Assembly: GCF_024714475.1 (NCBI RefSeq)
Contig: NZ_JAMZMI010000002.1
Coordinates: 248,001 to 312,000, forward strand
Direction: 5' to 3'
Length of the DNA: 64,000 bases
DNA from: Marinoscillum sp. MHG1-6
GTDB taxonomy: Bacteria; Bacteroidota; Bacteroidia; Cytophagales; Cyclobacteriaceae
Translations under genes and position numbers: made by a program
Shown: positions 1 through 8,453 of the stretch, piece by piece
How positions within the stretch are numbered: position 1 is the first letter of the stretch
Layout of the letters: every line of letters starts with the position of its first letter
Notes under the pieces: generated by a model
What the model was told of the DNA's origin: nothing
What the model saw: the letters and a program-made list of their open reading frames with translations, nothing else
The model's database searches: none

Positions 1-133
1 AATTGCTCATAAGATGGGCATATCCGTAAAAACCGTCGAATCACATCTCACACTTGCCTTACAGACCTTTCGGGAAGTACTCAAAAGATCTGAAATCATC
101 TCTCTGGCTTTTATCTTCAGCTTACTCTTTTAG
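1..133 (+). CDS. RNA polymerase sigma factor, ECF-like, C-terminal fragment
   Basis: The window opens inside a reading frame (codons start at base 2) that encodes 43 residues and stops with TAG at 131-133. The residues include AHKMGISVKTVESHL, a helix-turn-helix of the sigma-70 region 4 type seen in ECF sigma factors of Bacteroidota, where it recognises the -35/-33 promoter element. The end is hydrophobic (ISLAFIFSLLF), also common in that group. The 5' part lies outside the window, so the subfamily and any anti-sigma partner cannot be judged. The stop overlaps the convergent hemN stop by a few bases. A LuxR-type HTH is the main alternative, because the KTVESHL motif is shared by both. Confidence 0.7.
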   Translation, partial: IAHKMGISVKTVESHLTLALQTFREVLKRSEIISLAFIFSLLF

Positions 134-1485
134 ATTGTTTTACTGAAGGTTGGTAACTTTTTATCTTTTGCTTTCCACATTCTGACATCAAAGGGCATGC
201 ATATATTCCGAATAAAAGGCCTTCCCTTATCTGTTACTTCTATACCAAAGTCTTTGAGTTCAATTAATTCATCCTCTTTAAGATTATCCAACATTTCAAA
301 GTTGATGTTGAGCCCAAACCCATGAAGCTCCTCTTCAGTCCAGGAAGCCTGATAACGACAAATTAAGTCCAGGATTTTGCTCCTGACGATCAGGTCCTCC
401 GTGGTCAGGTGATGTCCCTTCAGAATAGGCAATTGCCCCTCTTCTATTTTTTCATAATAGGCTTCCACGTTCTTCACATTCTGAGCAAATGAAGCCCAAG
501 AATCACCAATCGCACTTACTCCAAGCCCAATAACCAGTTCTGTATGCTGGAGGCTATATCCCATAAAATTTCGATGCAAGTTTCCTTGCTCATATGCCTT
601 AAATAACGCATCATCAGACAAGGAAAAATGATCCATTCCTATGTCCTTATAACCTCCTTCAGTCAACATTGCTTTACCCAATTCATAGAAACTGCATTTT
701 TCACTACTATCAGGTAAATGCTCTTCAAATGATTTCTGCGCAGGTTTTAAATGAGGAATATGTGCATAGCTGTAGAAGGCTATTCGATCAGGTCTCAAAT
801 TCAAGGTCTGCTCAATAGTCCTCCTAACCGTTTCTAATGTTTGACCCGGCAAACCATAAATCAAGTCATAGTTAACCGAAGTGAAACCAACTTCCCTGGC
901 TGTCTCCGTAACTTCTTTGACTTTATGGTAAGGCTGAACACGATTAATTAGCTTTTGAACATACGGGTCAAAATCCTGTATACCAAAAGAGACTCTACGA
1001 AAACCTAACCGGTAAAGCGTTTCCAAGTGCTCTTGTGTAGTGTTATTAGGATGCCCTTCAAAAGCAAACTCATGATCCATCGACACATTACCAAAGCTTA
1101 ATATCCCCAGAATCAATTGTTCAAGATGTGTAGGAGAGAAAAATGTTGGTGTACCTCCGCCAAGATGAATTTCCTTAATTACCGGTTTGGACGGAAAACT
1201 GGCCACGTACATTGCCCATTCCTTCAGAACGGCATTGATATACTTAATTTCTACCTCGTGATTCTTTGTTATTCGTGTGTTGCATCCACAATAGGTGCAC
1301 AAGCTCTCACAAAAAGGCAAATGGATGTAGATACTCACTTCCTTACCTGAAGTCCAGAATGTATGGTTAATCGCATCCTTCCATCCCTCGATACTAAAAG
1401 ACTCTGAATCCCAGAAGGGAACCGTTGGATAGCTGGTGTATCGAGGCCCGGGAATATTATACTTTCTAATCAAATTGCTTTCCAT
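130..1485 (-). CDS. hemN: Oxygen-independent coproporphyrinogen III oxidase
   Basis: This radical-SAM enzyme decarboxylates coproporphyrinogen III to protoporphyrinogen IX in heme synthesis without oxygen, in the cytoplasm. The 451 residues match the usual HemN length. The iron-sulfur motif CESLCTYCGC has its cluster cysteines at 59, 63 and 66 with the extra Cys68 typical of true HemN. The N-terminal PGPRYTSYPT stretch and the GGGTPTFF SAM-binding motif also point to HemN rather than the HemW-type chaperone. Its stop overlaps that of the sigma-factor fragment, so the two converge. The ATG start is followed directly by conserved sequence (RKYNIPGPRYTSYP), which supports it. Confidence 0.95.
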   Translation of the reverse strand: MESNLIRKYNIPGPRYTSYPTVPFWDSESFSIEGWKDAINHTFWTSGKEVSIYIHLPFCESLCTYCGCNTRITKNHEVEIKYINAVLKEWAMYVASFPSKPVIKEIHLGGGTPTFFSPTHLEQLILGILSFGNVSMDHEFAFEGHPNNTTQEHLETLYRLGFRRVSFGIQDFDPYVQKLINRVQPYHKVKEVTETAREVGFTSVNYDLIYGLPGQTLETVRRTIEQTLNLRPDRIAFYSYAHIPHLKPAQKSFEEHLPDSSEKCSFYELGKAMLTEGGYKDIGMDHFSLSDDALFKAYEQGNLHRNFMGYSLQHTELVIGLGVSAIGDSWASFAQNVKNVEAYYEKIEEGQLPILKGHHLTTEDLIVRSKILDLICRYQASWTEEELHGFGLNINFEMLDNLKEDELIELKDFGIEVTDKGRPFIRNICMPFDVRMWKAKDKKLPTFSKTI

Positions 1486-1572
1486 CTTTCAAAGATTGGG
1501 AAAGCGAGAGCAGAGCCCAATGACTACCGAAAGCCAACTTCCTGACAAAAATCAGTTCTTTAACTATTTGAG

Positions 1573-2088
1573 CTAATCGTTTCTGGTATAGAATATCCTC
1601 CACAGCAATGACCATGTCTTTCCTCCATCTTCGGTCTTTTCCCAATCCCAGGTCATGCTATTTTCTTCGATATCATAGAACACCATTCGTTGTTGTTGTT
1701 GTTTTCCGTTCTTCTCAGTCACTGCCGTTGCAAACATCCTCTTGTCCCCATCAACAGCGCCGGTAAAATCAAAATACCCACCCTGATTATCAGACCATAC
1801 CTGCTTCCAGCGTTTGAATCTTTTCTGATAAACTGACATGCTCATCCCTTTAAATCCGGCACTCTTACCCCGGGTAATTCGAAAATTTTCAATGATTACT
1901 TTATCATCCAGGGATTTGGCAATTGTATTAGTTCCTAACACCTCCACACCATTCCCTTCATCCCAGGCGACCTGCCACTCCCCTACCCAGAAATCGAAAT
2001 ATTCCGTGGTATCCAGCTCCATCAGACTTTGACTATGAGTGAAGAAACACATCAGCCCAAAAAGCCAAAACAGTAGTGTAGTTTTCAT
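1573..2088 (-). CDS. Small secreted protein of unknown function (DUF1579-like)
   Basis: A 171-residue protein with a signal peptide ending around residue 20 (FFTHSQS). The mature part is a single beta-rich domain starting FDFWVGEWQVAW, continuing with SMSVYQKRFKRWKQVWSDNQGG and ending in TWDWEKTEDGGKTWSLLW. The FWVGEW opening and the regular beta pattern resemble DUF1579-type or calycin-like proteins of Bacteroidota. No catalytic motif is recognisable, and function is unknown. It is likely periplasmic or secreted. It stands alone between hemN and the divergent dCMP deaminase, with about 77 bases of shared promoter space to the latter. Confidence 0.75.
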   Translation of the reverse strand: MKTTLLFWLFGLMCFFTHSQSLMELDTTEYFDFWVGEWQVAWDEGNGVEVLGTNTIAKSLDDKVIIENFRITRGKSAGFKGMSMSVYQKRFKRWKQVWSDNQGGYFDFTGAVDGDKRMFATAVTEKNGKQQQQRMVFYDIEENSMTWDWEKTEDGGKTWSLLWRIFYTRND

Positions 2089-2165
2089 GATCAGCTTAAT
2101 TTACCCTGTCTAAAAATACACATATCTGTCTTTTGTTTATCTAAGGCATTACCTTAGCCTTTGAA

Positions 2166-2648
2166 ATGGAGAGACCAGAATTCGACGATATTTTTATGGA
2201 GTTGGCCGTAAACCTGGCCAAAAGAAGTCACTGCATCAAACGACATGTTGGAGCGGTACTAACAAAGGATACACGCATCATATCCATCGGCTATAATGGT
2301 CCTCCTGCCGGAACACATAACTGCGACACCGAATACCCGGAGGCAGGATGTCCTCGCGACTCGAAAGGCGGCTGTTCTCTGGCTATCCATGCCGAGCAAA
2401 ATGCAATCCTTTATGCAGTAAAGAACAAAACAGATATTGAGGGAGCAACACTTTACGTAACACTTTCCCCATGTCTGGCCTGCGCCAGAATCATCTACAG
2501 TGCAGGCATAGAGAAAGTTATATTCCTAAAATCTTATGCCGAGTATAAGGGCATCTCAAATGATGAGGGTGTCGACTTTCTGCGGAAATTTGGGGTGACT
2601 GTTGAAAAATATGAAGGAGAGATTAGCCATGTGACGGCTATGATCTAA
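2166..2648 (+). CDS. Deoxycytidylate (dCMP) deaminase
   Basis: This zinc enzyme deaminates dCMP to dUMP, supplying the substrate for thymidylate synthase. In 160 residues it shows the cytidine-deaminase signature: His75-Ala-Glu77 (zinc ligand and catalytic glutamate) and Pro-Cys103-Leu-Ala-Cys106 (zinc ligands). The N-terminal AKRSHCIKRHVGAVLTKD and GYNGPPAG stretches are typical of the ComEB/dCMP deaminase group, which separates it from tRNA adenosine deaminase. The ATG at 2166 fits the family length. It converges with the following TonB receptor gene and the two stop codons overlap by four bases. Confidence 0.92.
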   Translation: MERPEFDDIFMELAVNLAKRSHCIKRHVGAVLTKDTRIISIGYNGPPAGTHNCDTEYPEAGCPRDSKGGCSLAIHAEQNAILYAVKNKTDIEGATLYVTLSPCLACARIIYSAGIEKVIFLKSYAEYKGISNDEGVDFLRKFGVTVEKYEGEISHVTAMI

Positions 2649-5095
2649 AAGCCATCATCGCCTCCAAACCCACCATTATTACCATCTCTCTGAGGTCTTA
2701 ATTTTTTTTGATTGAGTCTATAAGTGAACGTCAGCTGAAGTGAAGGCCCCCTTCGCCATTGCCAGGTACCACGCTCATAGAAACCCTCGATCTCGGTTTC
2801 AAATCGGTACTTTCTGGTATTGAAAAGATCTGTAGCACTGAAAGCTAACGTTCCTTTTTTATTGAACACATCTCTGGATACTCCCATATCCACAGAGGCC
2901 ATATAGTCCCTTCTCCCCTGTGAGACTTTTTGAGGGGCACGGTAGTTAATATTTAACTGGGCATCAGTTTGAGGTCCAAGTTTGAAATTATTACTTAATC
3001 GCGTATTGAAGGTGATGGTTTTGGCAGACAAGTTGATGGAATCTCCTACTGCACCTTTAGTCTGCCCATGATAGAAATTGAAATTGCCCGCCATTCTATA
3101 CCACGAACTCGCCTCAAAAGAAAGATTGGCTTCCAGCCCTAAATCCGAGCGTTCCCCAATATTATACGGCCTTCGATATCGCTCGCCGTTCTCATTAGGA
3201 ACAAGCGTAACACGCCTGATCAGGTCATCTGTATAGCGATAATAAACGCCGTAATAAAGGGTGAATTTATTCGAGCTTTTCAGGAGCCCAAACTCGTAAG
3301 AGTCTGTAAATTCCGGCTGAAGTTCAGGATTACCCACCCAGAAATTTCTGTTATCCGAAAAGGAACTAAATGGATTTAGTTCTCTGAATCTGGGGCGATT
3401 GATTCTTCTGCTATAGCTGAGCTGAAGCTGTAAATCCTTCCCGATTTTATAAGTACCAAATACGCTAGGAAAGAAATTAACATACTTCCAGGAGCGCTCC
3501 ACTTCACTTTCCTTTTGGATAGTCCCTATATCAGTCATCTCCGACCTTACCCCCACTTGCCATGAGAACTTCTCATACTTATTGCTCACAATTCCATAAG
3601 CAGCATGAACACGTTCGTCATAAGCAAAATCGGTACTAAAAGCAGCCAAAGGAGTATAAGCATCCACCTCATTTTCCTTTTGAGCGACATCATAAATATT
3701 TTTTACGTTTCGAATGGTGCTTCTGAAGCCTAGCTCAAACTTCCCGTCAGCACCAAATGGATGAATGTAATCGGATTGGATCATGAGTCGATCTTCACCC
3801 TCATCATTCTTTACTTTTTGGAACAGTGACGCTGTAGCATCCGCAGAACTCATCCCTACATATTGAATGATATCCGATTTTTCGACCTCATAGTTGTTTT
3901 GGTACTGAATATCCGCGGTTAGTTTATGCTCCTTTCTTGCGAAGTTTCTCGTATAATTGATCGAATACTCAAGATTTTCGTCTCCTTCATTCTCTTCATC
4001 ATTCCTTCTCGTATAACCAATCGAGTTTCCACTCAGGTCATAATCATAGTACTTGAGCACGGTCTCATTTAATTCATCTGAGTAGCGATAAAGAAATGCT
4101 GCTGTAATCTGGCTTTGTTCTCCGATAAAGAAATCTGCCCCAAATCGCACATTGTTGCTCAGACCTGCTCTGTCGTGACTTCTTCTCAAATCTGTGGTGT
4201 ATTGTGACAGGCCAGTTGTAGTCGCCGGTGCATCAAGATCATAGCGTTGTTTCGCACTTCCTCCACCGGGAGCGTTGCGATAATTCACTCCATAATTTAT
4301 GAAAAAGTTTATCCAGTCTCTTCTGAGGTTCATATTTACAGAAGCCCCATGATTATGAGGGTAACCGGTATTTACCTGAAAACTACCATTCACTCCCTTC
4401 TTCGAATCCTTTTTCAGGATAATATTGATTATTCCGGCCATTCCCTCTGCGTCATACCTGGCGGAAGGGTTTGTAATGATTTCTATTCGCTCTATCAGGT
4501 TTCCCTGTAACTGACGCAACGCATCGTTTGAACTCAGACCAACAAGTCCTGAGGGCTTACCGTCGATCAGGATTTTCACATTCGAACTACCACGCAGTTC
4601 AACATTACCCTCAACATCGGTCGTCACAGACGGCAGGTTGGCTAGTATATCCGTCGCACTTCCTCCCAGGTTACTCAAATCCTGACCTACATTATAAACC
4701 TTCTTGTCAAGGGTCAACTCCATTTGTGTCTTTTCACCTCGAACAACCACTTCTTCCAATTCCTCGCTCATTGACTCCAGACCAATCATCCCCAGAGACG
4801 ATTGATTCCCTTTAGCTACAGTAACCGGGATATCACGAGACCCATAAGTAATGAATTGAATTCTGGCAATGTAGCTTCCCGGCTCAATCGAAATAGAAAA
4901 CTGTCCATCGGCATCCGTAACTCCACCTGTAACCAAAGACTCGTCCTCCGAAGCCAATAGGCTCACTGTCGCATATTCAAGGACTTCTTTTGTATCACCA
5001 TCAACGACCTGACCACTTACAAGCGAACCACTCTGCGCTGAAAGTTCCACGGTGAATACAAACAGAAAAAAAGGAAAAAAGAATTTTTTAAGCAT
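2645..5095 (-). CDS. TonB-dependent receptor family protein (OMP_b-brl type)
   Basis: An 816-residue outer-membrane protein. A signal peptide (ending around LSAQSGS) is followed by a carboxypeptidase-D regulatory-like domain (about 25-110), a plug with the motif EVVVRGEKTQMELTLDKKVYNV and the SGLVGLSSNDALRQL region (115-230), then a large beta barrel. The short plug and the ELNPFSSFSDNRNFWVGNPELQPEFTDS region are typical of the outer-membrane beta-barrel family 3, which is distinct from SusC. The C-terminus is Gly/Asp-rich (GNNGGFGGDDGF), and such tails occur in this family. It lies upstream of no obvious transport partner. The adjacent kinase/regulator pair on the same strand could control it, but no evidence shows this. 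Substrate unknown. Confidence 0.88.
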   Translation of the reverse strand: MLKKFFFPFFLFVFTVELSAQSGSLVSGQVVDGDTKEVLEYATVSLLASEDESLVTGGVTDADGQFSISIEPGSYIARIQFITYGSRDIPVTVAKGNQSSLGMIGLESMSEELEEVVVRGEKTQMELTLDKKVYNVGQDLSNLGGSATDILANLPSVTTDVEGNVELRGSSNVKILIDGKPSGLVGLSSNDALRQLQGNLIERIEIITNPSARYDAEGMAGIINIILKKDSKKGVNGSFQVNTGYPHNHGASVNMNLRRDWINFFINYGVNYRNAPGGGSAKQRYDLDAPATTTGLSQYTTDLRRSHDRAGLSNNVRFGADFFIGEQSQITAAFLYRYSDELNETVLKYYDYDLSGNSIGYTRRNDEENEGDENLEYSINYTRNFARKEHKLTADIQYQNNYEVEKSDIIQYVGMSSADATASLFQKVKNDEGEDRLMIQSDYIHPFGADGKFELGFRSTIRNVKNIYDVAQKENEVDAYTPLAAFSTDFAYDERVHAAYGIVSNKYEKFSWQVGVRSEMTDIGTIQKESEVERSWKYVNFFPSVFGTYKIGKDLQLQLSYSRRINRPRFRELNPFSSFSDNRNFWVGNPELQPEFTDSYEFGLLKSSNKFTLYYGVYYRYTDDLIRRVTLVPNENGERYRRPYNIGERSDLGLEANLSFEASSWYRMAGNFNFYHGQTKGAVGDSINLSAKTITFNTRLSNNFKLGPQTDAQLNINYRAPQKVSQGRRDYMASVDMGVSRDVFNKKGTLAFSATDLFNTRKYRFETEIEGFYERGTWQWRRGPSLQLTFTYRLNQKKLRPQRDGNNGGFGGDDGF

Positions 5096-5151
5096 CTAAT
5101 ATCTAATTGCAGGCCCAAATTTAGTGACCATACCTGAAGCAATTTTGAAGT

Positions 5152-6414
5152 CTAAGATTCTTTAAAGGCAACAACCACAAAATGTTTTTGTTCCTGAGTG
5201 CTGTAGTTTATCTCAAACCCATGCTGATCTACAATTTTCTTCACTATAGACAATCCGAGCCCCCAGGAATCCGGGTTATCTGATCCCTTTTTAAATCTAC
5301 CAAAGAGCTCTGACGCAGGTGCATTTAAGGGCTCCCCGGAGTTCTCAATCACTAATTGATGAGAATTTAGCTTGACATAGATAAATCCTTCCTTTGTGTT
5401 ATGCTTGACCGCATTGGTCAGCAGGTTGGAGATCATGATTTCTAAAAGTGCGACATTGCCTGTAACAGTAATCTGCTCTTCAATTTCAACTTCGAGAGAT
5501 AGTTCCTTCAACTCAATCAACTCTTTATATTCAGCAAGAATTGATTTGGTAATTTTTGAGAGATCTACTGTCCCCAAATCAGAAAATTCCTGGTTATCAA
5601 TCTTTGTGAGGAGACCCAGTGACAGGCTTAACTTACTCAGGCGTCTTAAAGAGCTCTGCGCAGATGTGATCAACCCCAACTGTTCTTCGGTCAGATCGGA
5701 GGTACTCATCAGCAGCTCCAGTTTACCCTGGGCAATGGCCAGTGGCGTCTGAATTTCGTGTGAAGCGTTTTCGGAAAACTCCTTTAGGGACTGATAATCC
5801 TGCTTCACCTTTTGCCCCATATCCTCAATAAACTGATTCAACTTTCTAAACTCCCAGGTAGTAGGTTTATCCAGTTTAAAAGGTCGGTTATCTTTAATCG
5901 AAAAGGATCGAATCACCTCCAGGGTTTGATAAAACGGCTTAAAAAAGAAGTAGGAAACGATAAAACCAAGGACTATCACGGCAATCATGAGAATCAGGTA
6001 AGTCTTGATCATGGACTCCCTTACGGCATCTTCGATATCATCTGATTCAACGATCAAATCATACAACATGATCTTATAGCTATGGTCATTGATGTTTTTG
6101 ATGAGTTCCAATTTGATATGTGGCTCTATCCGCTGTAATCCACTGTGCATGACCAGGGTATCCGAGTACTGCGGTTTGCCATCAGGTACCAATTCTGGCA
6201 ACGGAGTAACTTTTAGTTTATCCCGTACCCATTCAGACGTCGGAGGTCGACGTTCAATGCGCTCGATGACTTTCTCTAGCCGCTCCTCGATATAAAAACG
6301 CTGTTCCTTATCAATTTCCCGACTCATCACCCGAAAGTTGATGTAGGCTCCAATCAGAAATACAATCAATGCAATGAGCCCATAAAGCAGTGTGATTTTT
6401 AAGATCAGTCGCAT
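5152..6414 (-). CDS. Sensor histidine kinase
   Basis: A membrane sensor kinase of 420 residues. There are two transmembrane helices, residues about 5-28 and about 138-160 (LILMIAVIVLGFIVSYFFF), enclosing a periplasmic sensor segment of about 110 residues. A HAMP-like linker follows. The dimerisation domain has the phosphoacceptor His219 (ENASHEIQTPLA) and the HATPase domain has the N box (EIMISNLLTNAVKHN) and G box (SWGLGLSIVKKI). The ATPase end looks complete though short. The gene begins two bases after the regulator stop, so the pair is one operon. The signal sensed is unknown. Confidence 0.93.
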   Translation of the reverse strand: MRLILKITLLYGLIALIVFLIGAYINFRVMSREIDKEQRFYIEERLEKVIERIERRPPTSEWVRDKLKVTPLPELVPDGKPQYSDTLVMHSGLQRIEPHIKLELIKNINDHSYKIMLYDLIVESDDIEDAVRESMIKTYLILMIAVIVLGFIVSYFFFKPFYQTLEVIRSFSIKDNRPFKLDKPTTWEFRKLNQFIEDMGQKVKQDYQSLKEFSENASHEIQTPLAIAQGKLELLMSTSDLTEEQLGLITSAQSSLRRLSKLSLSLGLLTKIDNQEFSDLGTVDLSKITKSILAEYKELIELKELSLEVEIEEQITVTGNVALLEIMISNLLTNAVKHNTKEGFIYVKLNSHQLVIENSGEPLNAPASELFGRFKKGSDNPDSWGLGLSIVKKIVDQHGFEINYSTQEQKHFVVVAFKES

Positions 6415-6416
6415 GG

Positions 6417-7103
6417 TTACTCCTTTTTGAATTTATAGCCCAGACCATAAACCGTATGAATGTAATCCTCACCTCCCGCTGCGGTGATCTTTTTTCTTAT
6501 GTTTTTGATATGCTGATAAACAAAATCAAAAGAATCTGCCGCATCCATATAGTCCCCCCATAGATGTTCGGCAATGGCCTGTTTAGTCAAAACCCGGTTT
6601 TGATTGACTACGAAATAATGAATAAGATCAAATTCTTTAGGAGTCAGATCCAGCACTTGGTCGTTCACCCGGACCTCGAACGTTTCAGCGCTAATAACGA
6701 TCTCTTCAAATACTACCTTGGTTTCGCCTTGTTGATTTCTACGCCGAAATATCGCCTTCAACCTCGAATTCAGTTCTGCCAGGTGGAAAGGTTTTGGAAG
6801 GTAATCATCGGCTCCAAGGTCCAGTCCACTAATCTTATCATCAAGAGCGTTTTTAGCTGAAATAATAAGCACTCCCATGTCCGGCCAATTGCCCTTAATC
6901 GTTTTGAGTAAGTCCAGACCATTCCCATCAGGAAGCATAAGGTCCAGTGCAATCAGGTCATATTTATAGCCATACAACTTCTCGCTGGCGCTTCTATAGT
7001 TTAGTGCCACTTCACATACATACCCTTCCCTGGATAAGTATGCTTTGATATTATCACTCAGTGATGGATTATCTTCTATGATCAGGAGTTTCATCAGGTT
7101 CAA
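6417..7103 (-). CDS. OmpR/PhoB-family response regulator
   Basis: A 228-residue two-domain regulator: receiver domain at about 4-117 with the phosphoacceptor Asp54 (LIALDLMLPDG) and conserved Lys in DDYLPKPF, followed by a winged-helix DNA-binding domain (about 130-226; TPKEFDLIHYF, NRVLTKQAIAEHLWG, VYGLGYKFK). It partners the kinase located 2 bases downstream. The reading starts MNLMKLLIIEDN; the internal Met4 gives the more usual receiver start and may be the true one. It acts in the cytoplasm as a transcription factor; its target genes are not evident from the sequence. Confidence 0.93.
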   Translation of the reverse strand: MNLMKLLIIEDNPSLSDNIKAYLSREGYVCEVALNYRSASEKLYGYKYDLIALDLMLPDGNGLDLLKTIKGNWPDMGVLIISAKNALDDKISGLDLGADDYLPKPFHLAELNSRLKAIFRRRNQQGETKVVFEEIVISAETFEVRVNDQVLDLTPKEFDLIHYFVVNQNRVLTKQAIAEHLWGDYMDAADSFDFVYQHIKNIRKKITAAGGEDYIHTVYGLGYKFKKE

Positions 7104-7139
7104 AAATAGGGCTTGTTTCTGATGAAATTTTGAGCGGAA

Positions 7140-8246
7140 CTAAATGACGTTCACTTCAGGATCAAGATTGATCCCGTATTTCTTGAATACCGAATTCTGA
7201 ATATCCTTCGACAAATGAACAAGGTCCCTACCTTTTCCATTGCCATGGTTCACCAGTACCAATGCTTGTTTTTCATGTACGCCAACCTCACCAAAGCGCT
7301 TGCCTTTCCATCCACATTGATCAATCAACCACGCGGCAGGAACCTTCGTGCTTTCCTCGTCGGCAGGGTAGCCCGGTATATCATCAAAGGCCGCTTTCAA
7401 CGATTCAAAATGTTCATTTTCAATGACCGGATTTTTAAAGAAGCTTCCGGCATTGCCGATGACCATAGGATCAGGGAGTTTGGATTGTCGAATATCAATC
7501 ACTGCCTGGCTAACACTTTTCAAGCTCAACTCCTCCACTCCCATTTCCTCCAGCTTTTGCTTCAGGTTACCATACTCTATGTTGAACGTCGGCTTTTTCG
7601 AAAGTCTCAGATATACCCTTGTGATCGCGTATTTTCCTTTCTGTGCTCCTTTAAAAACACTATAGCGATAACCGAACTTGCAGTCTTCATTGTAAAACCG
7701 AACAATCTTTCCTGTTTTAACCTCGTAAGCCTCCAACGAATGAAAGACCTCTTTGAGCTCTACTCCATACGCCCCAATATTTTGAATTGGAGCTGCGCCT
7801 ACTGTTCCCGGGATTAAAGAAAGGTTTTCGACTCCCCCTAGTCCCTGATCGATGGCCCACAGCACACATTGATGCCAGTTCTCTCCGGCCCCAAAACTCA
7901 CGATCACGGAGTCGCTCGAATCTTCTTCTACTTTAATACCACTAATCTCCATTTTTAGAATAATTCCTAAAAAATTACGGGTAAAAAGCACATTCGATCC
8001 TCCACCCAGTATCAGCTTTTTTAGTCGCTTATATTGTTGAGACTCGTAGATTTCCGACAAATCATTGACATCGGTAATTCGCATCAAATAATCCGACTTA
8101 ACATCTAACCGAAAGGTATTGTAGGCTTTTAAGCTGGCATGGCGTTCTTCTAGCAAGACTATAGTAGTTAGTTGAGGAGTATCTCCGCCAAAAGTAGTCA
8201 GAGAATTAAATTTGCTGTCTGAGTTCACAAAAAATAACGTTAGCAA
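7140..8246 (-). CDS. murB: UDP-N-acetylenolpyruvoylglucosamine reductase
   Basis: This flavoenzyme reduces UDP-GlcNAc-enolpyruvate to UDP-MurNAc, an early cytoplasmic step of peptidoglycan synthesis. The FAD-binding motifs LILGGGSNVLF and SLIPGTVGAAPIQNIGAYG are clear, as are FGYRYSVFK, GSFFKNP (catalytic Ser region) and VPAAWLIDQCGWKGKR. The C-terminal layout matches the type I (E. coli-like) enzyme. The start is uncertain. The reading frame opens at a TTG at 8246, and there is no ATG before the conserved SLKAYNTFRLD segment. Other candidates are a GTG seven codons in or a TTG just before LEERHASL. Family members usually begin only about 5-10 residues before this segment, so the real protein is probably shorter. 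Confidence 0.93.
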   Translation of the reverse strand: MLTLFFVNSDSKFNSLTTFGGDTPQLTTIVLLEERHASLKAYNTFRLDVKSDYLMRITDVNDLSEIYESQQYKRLKKLILGGGSNVLFTRNFLGIILKMEISGIKVEEDSSDSVIVSFGAGENWHQCVLWAIDQGLGGVENLSLIPGTVGAAPIQNIGAYGVELKEVFHSLEAYEVKTGKIVRFYNEDCKFGYRYSVFKGAQKGKYAITRVYLRLSKKPTFNIEYGNLKQKLEEMGVEELSLKSVSQAVIDIRQSKLPDPMVIGNAGSFFKNPVIENEHFESLKAAFDDIPGYPADEESTKVPAAWLIDQCGWKGKRFGEVGVHEKQALVLVNHGNGKGRDLVHLSKDIQNSVFKKYGINLDPEVNVI

Positions 8247-8332
8247 TTACTCATATTGCCATTGAAGGGTTTCCCCTGCTCAAAACCCTTTATAAAAATG
8301 AATTCAGCTCATTATTTAATCAATATTATCAC

Positions 8333-8340
8333 TAACTTTG
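8333..8340 (+). promoter_or_regulatory. Candidate -7 element of the rpsA promoter
   Basis: TAACTTTG fits the Bacteroidota -7 consensus TAnnTTTG and lies about 115 bases before the rpsA start. No good -33 TTTG partner is visible at the expected 17-23 base spacing (the nearest is TTTA at 8315), so the call is tentative. If correct, rpsA has a leader of roughly 105 bases, in which autoregulation of S1 could act. Confidence 0.4.
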
Positions 8341-8453
8341 CGCCTCCATTCGAGTGAATGGGTTGTTTGGGTTCAACCATTCAACAATGTTTAACAAAAA
8401 CGCTCGTACTGTAGACTCGCAGTTGGTAGTGTATAATTAGAGTCACAATTATT

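Noticed and set aside
7215-7817. 200-codon plus-strand frame opposite murB
   Set aside because: Antisense shadow of a strongly conserved gene; no signal or family features.
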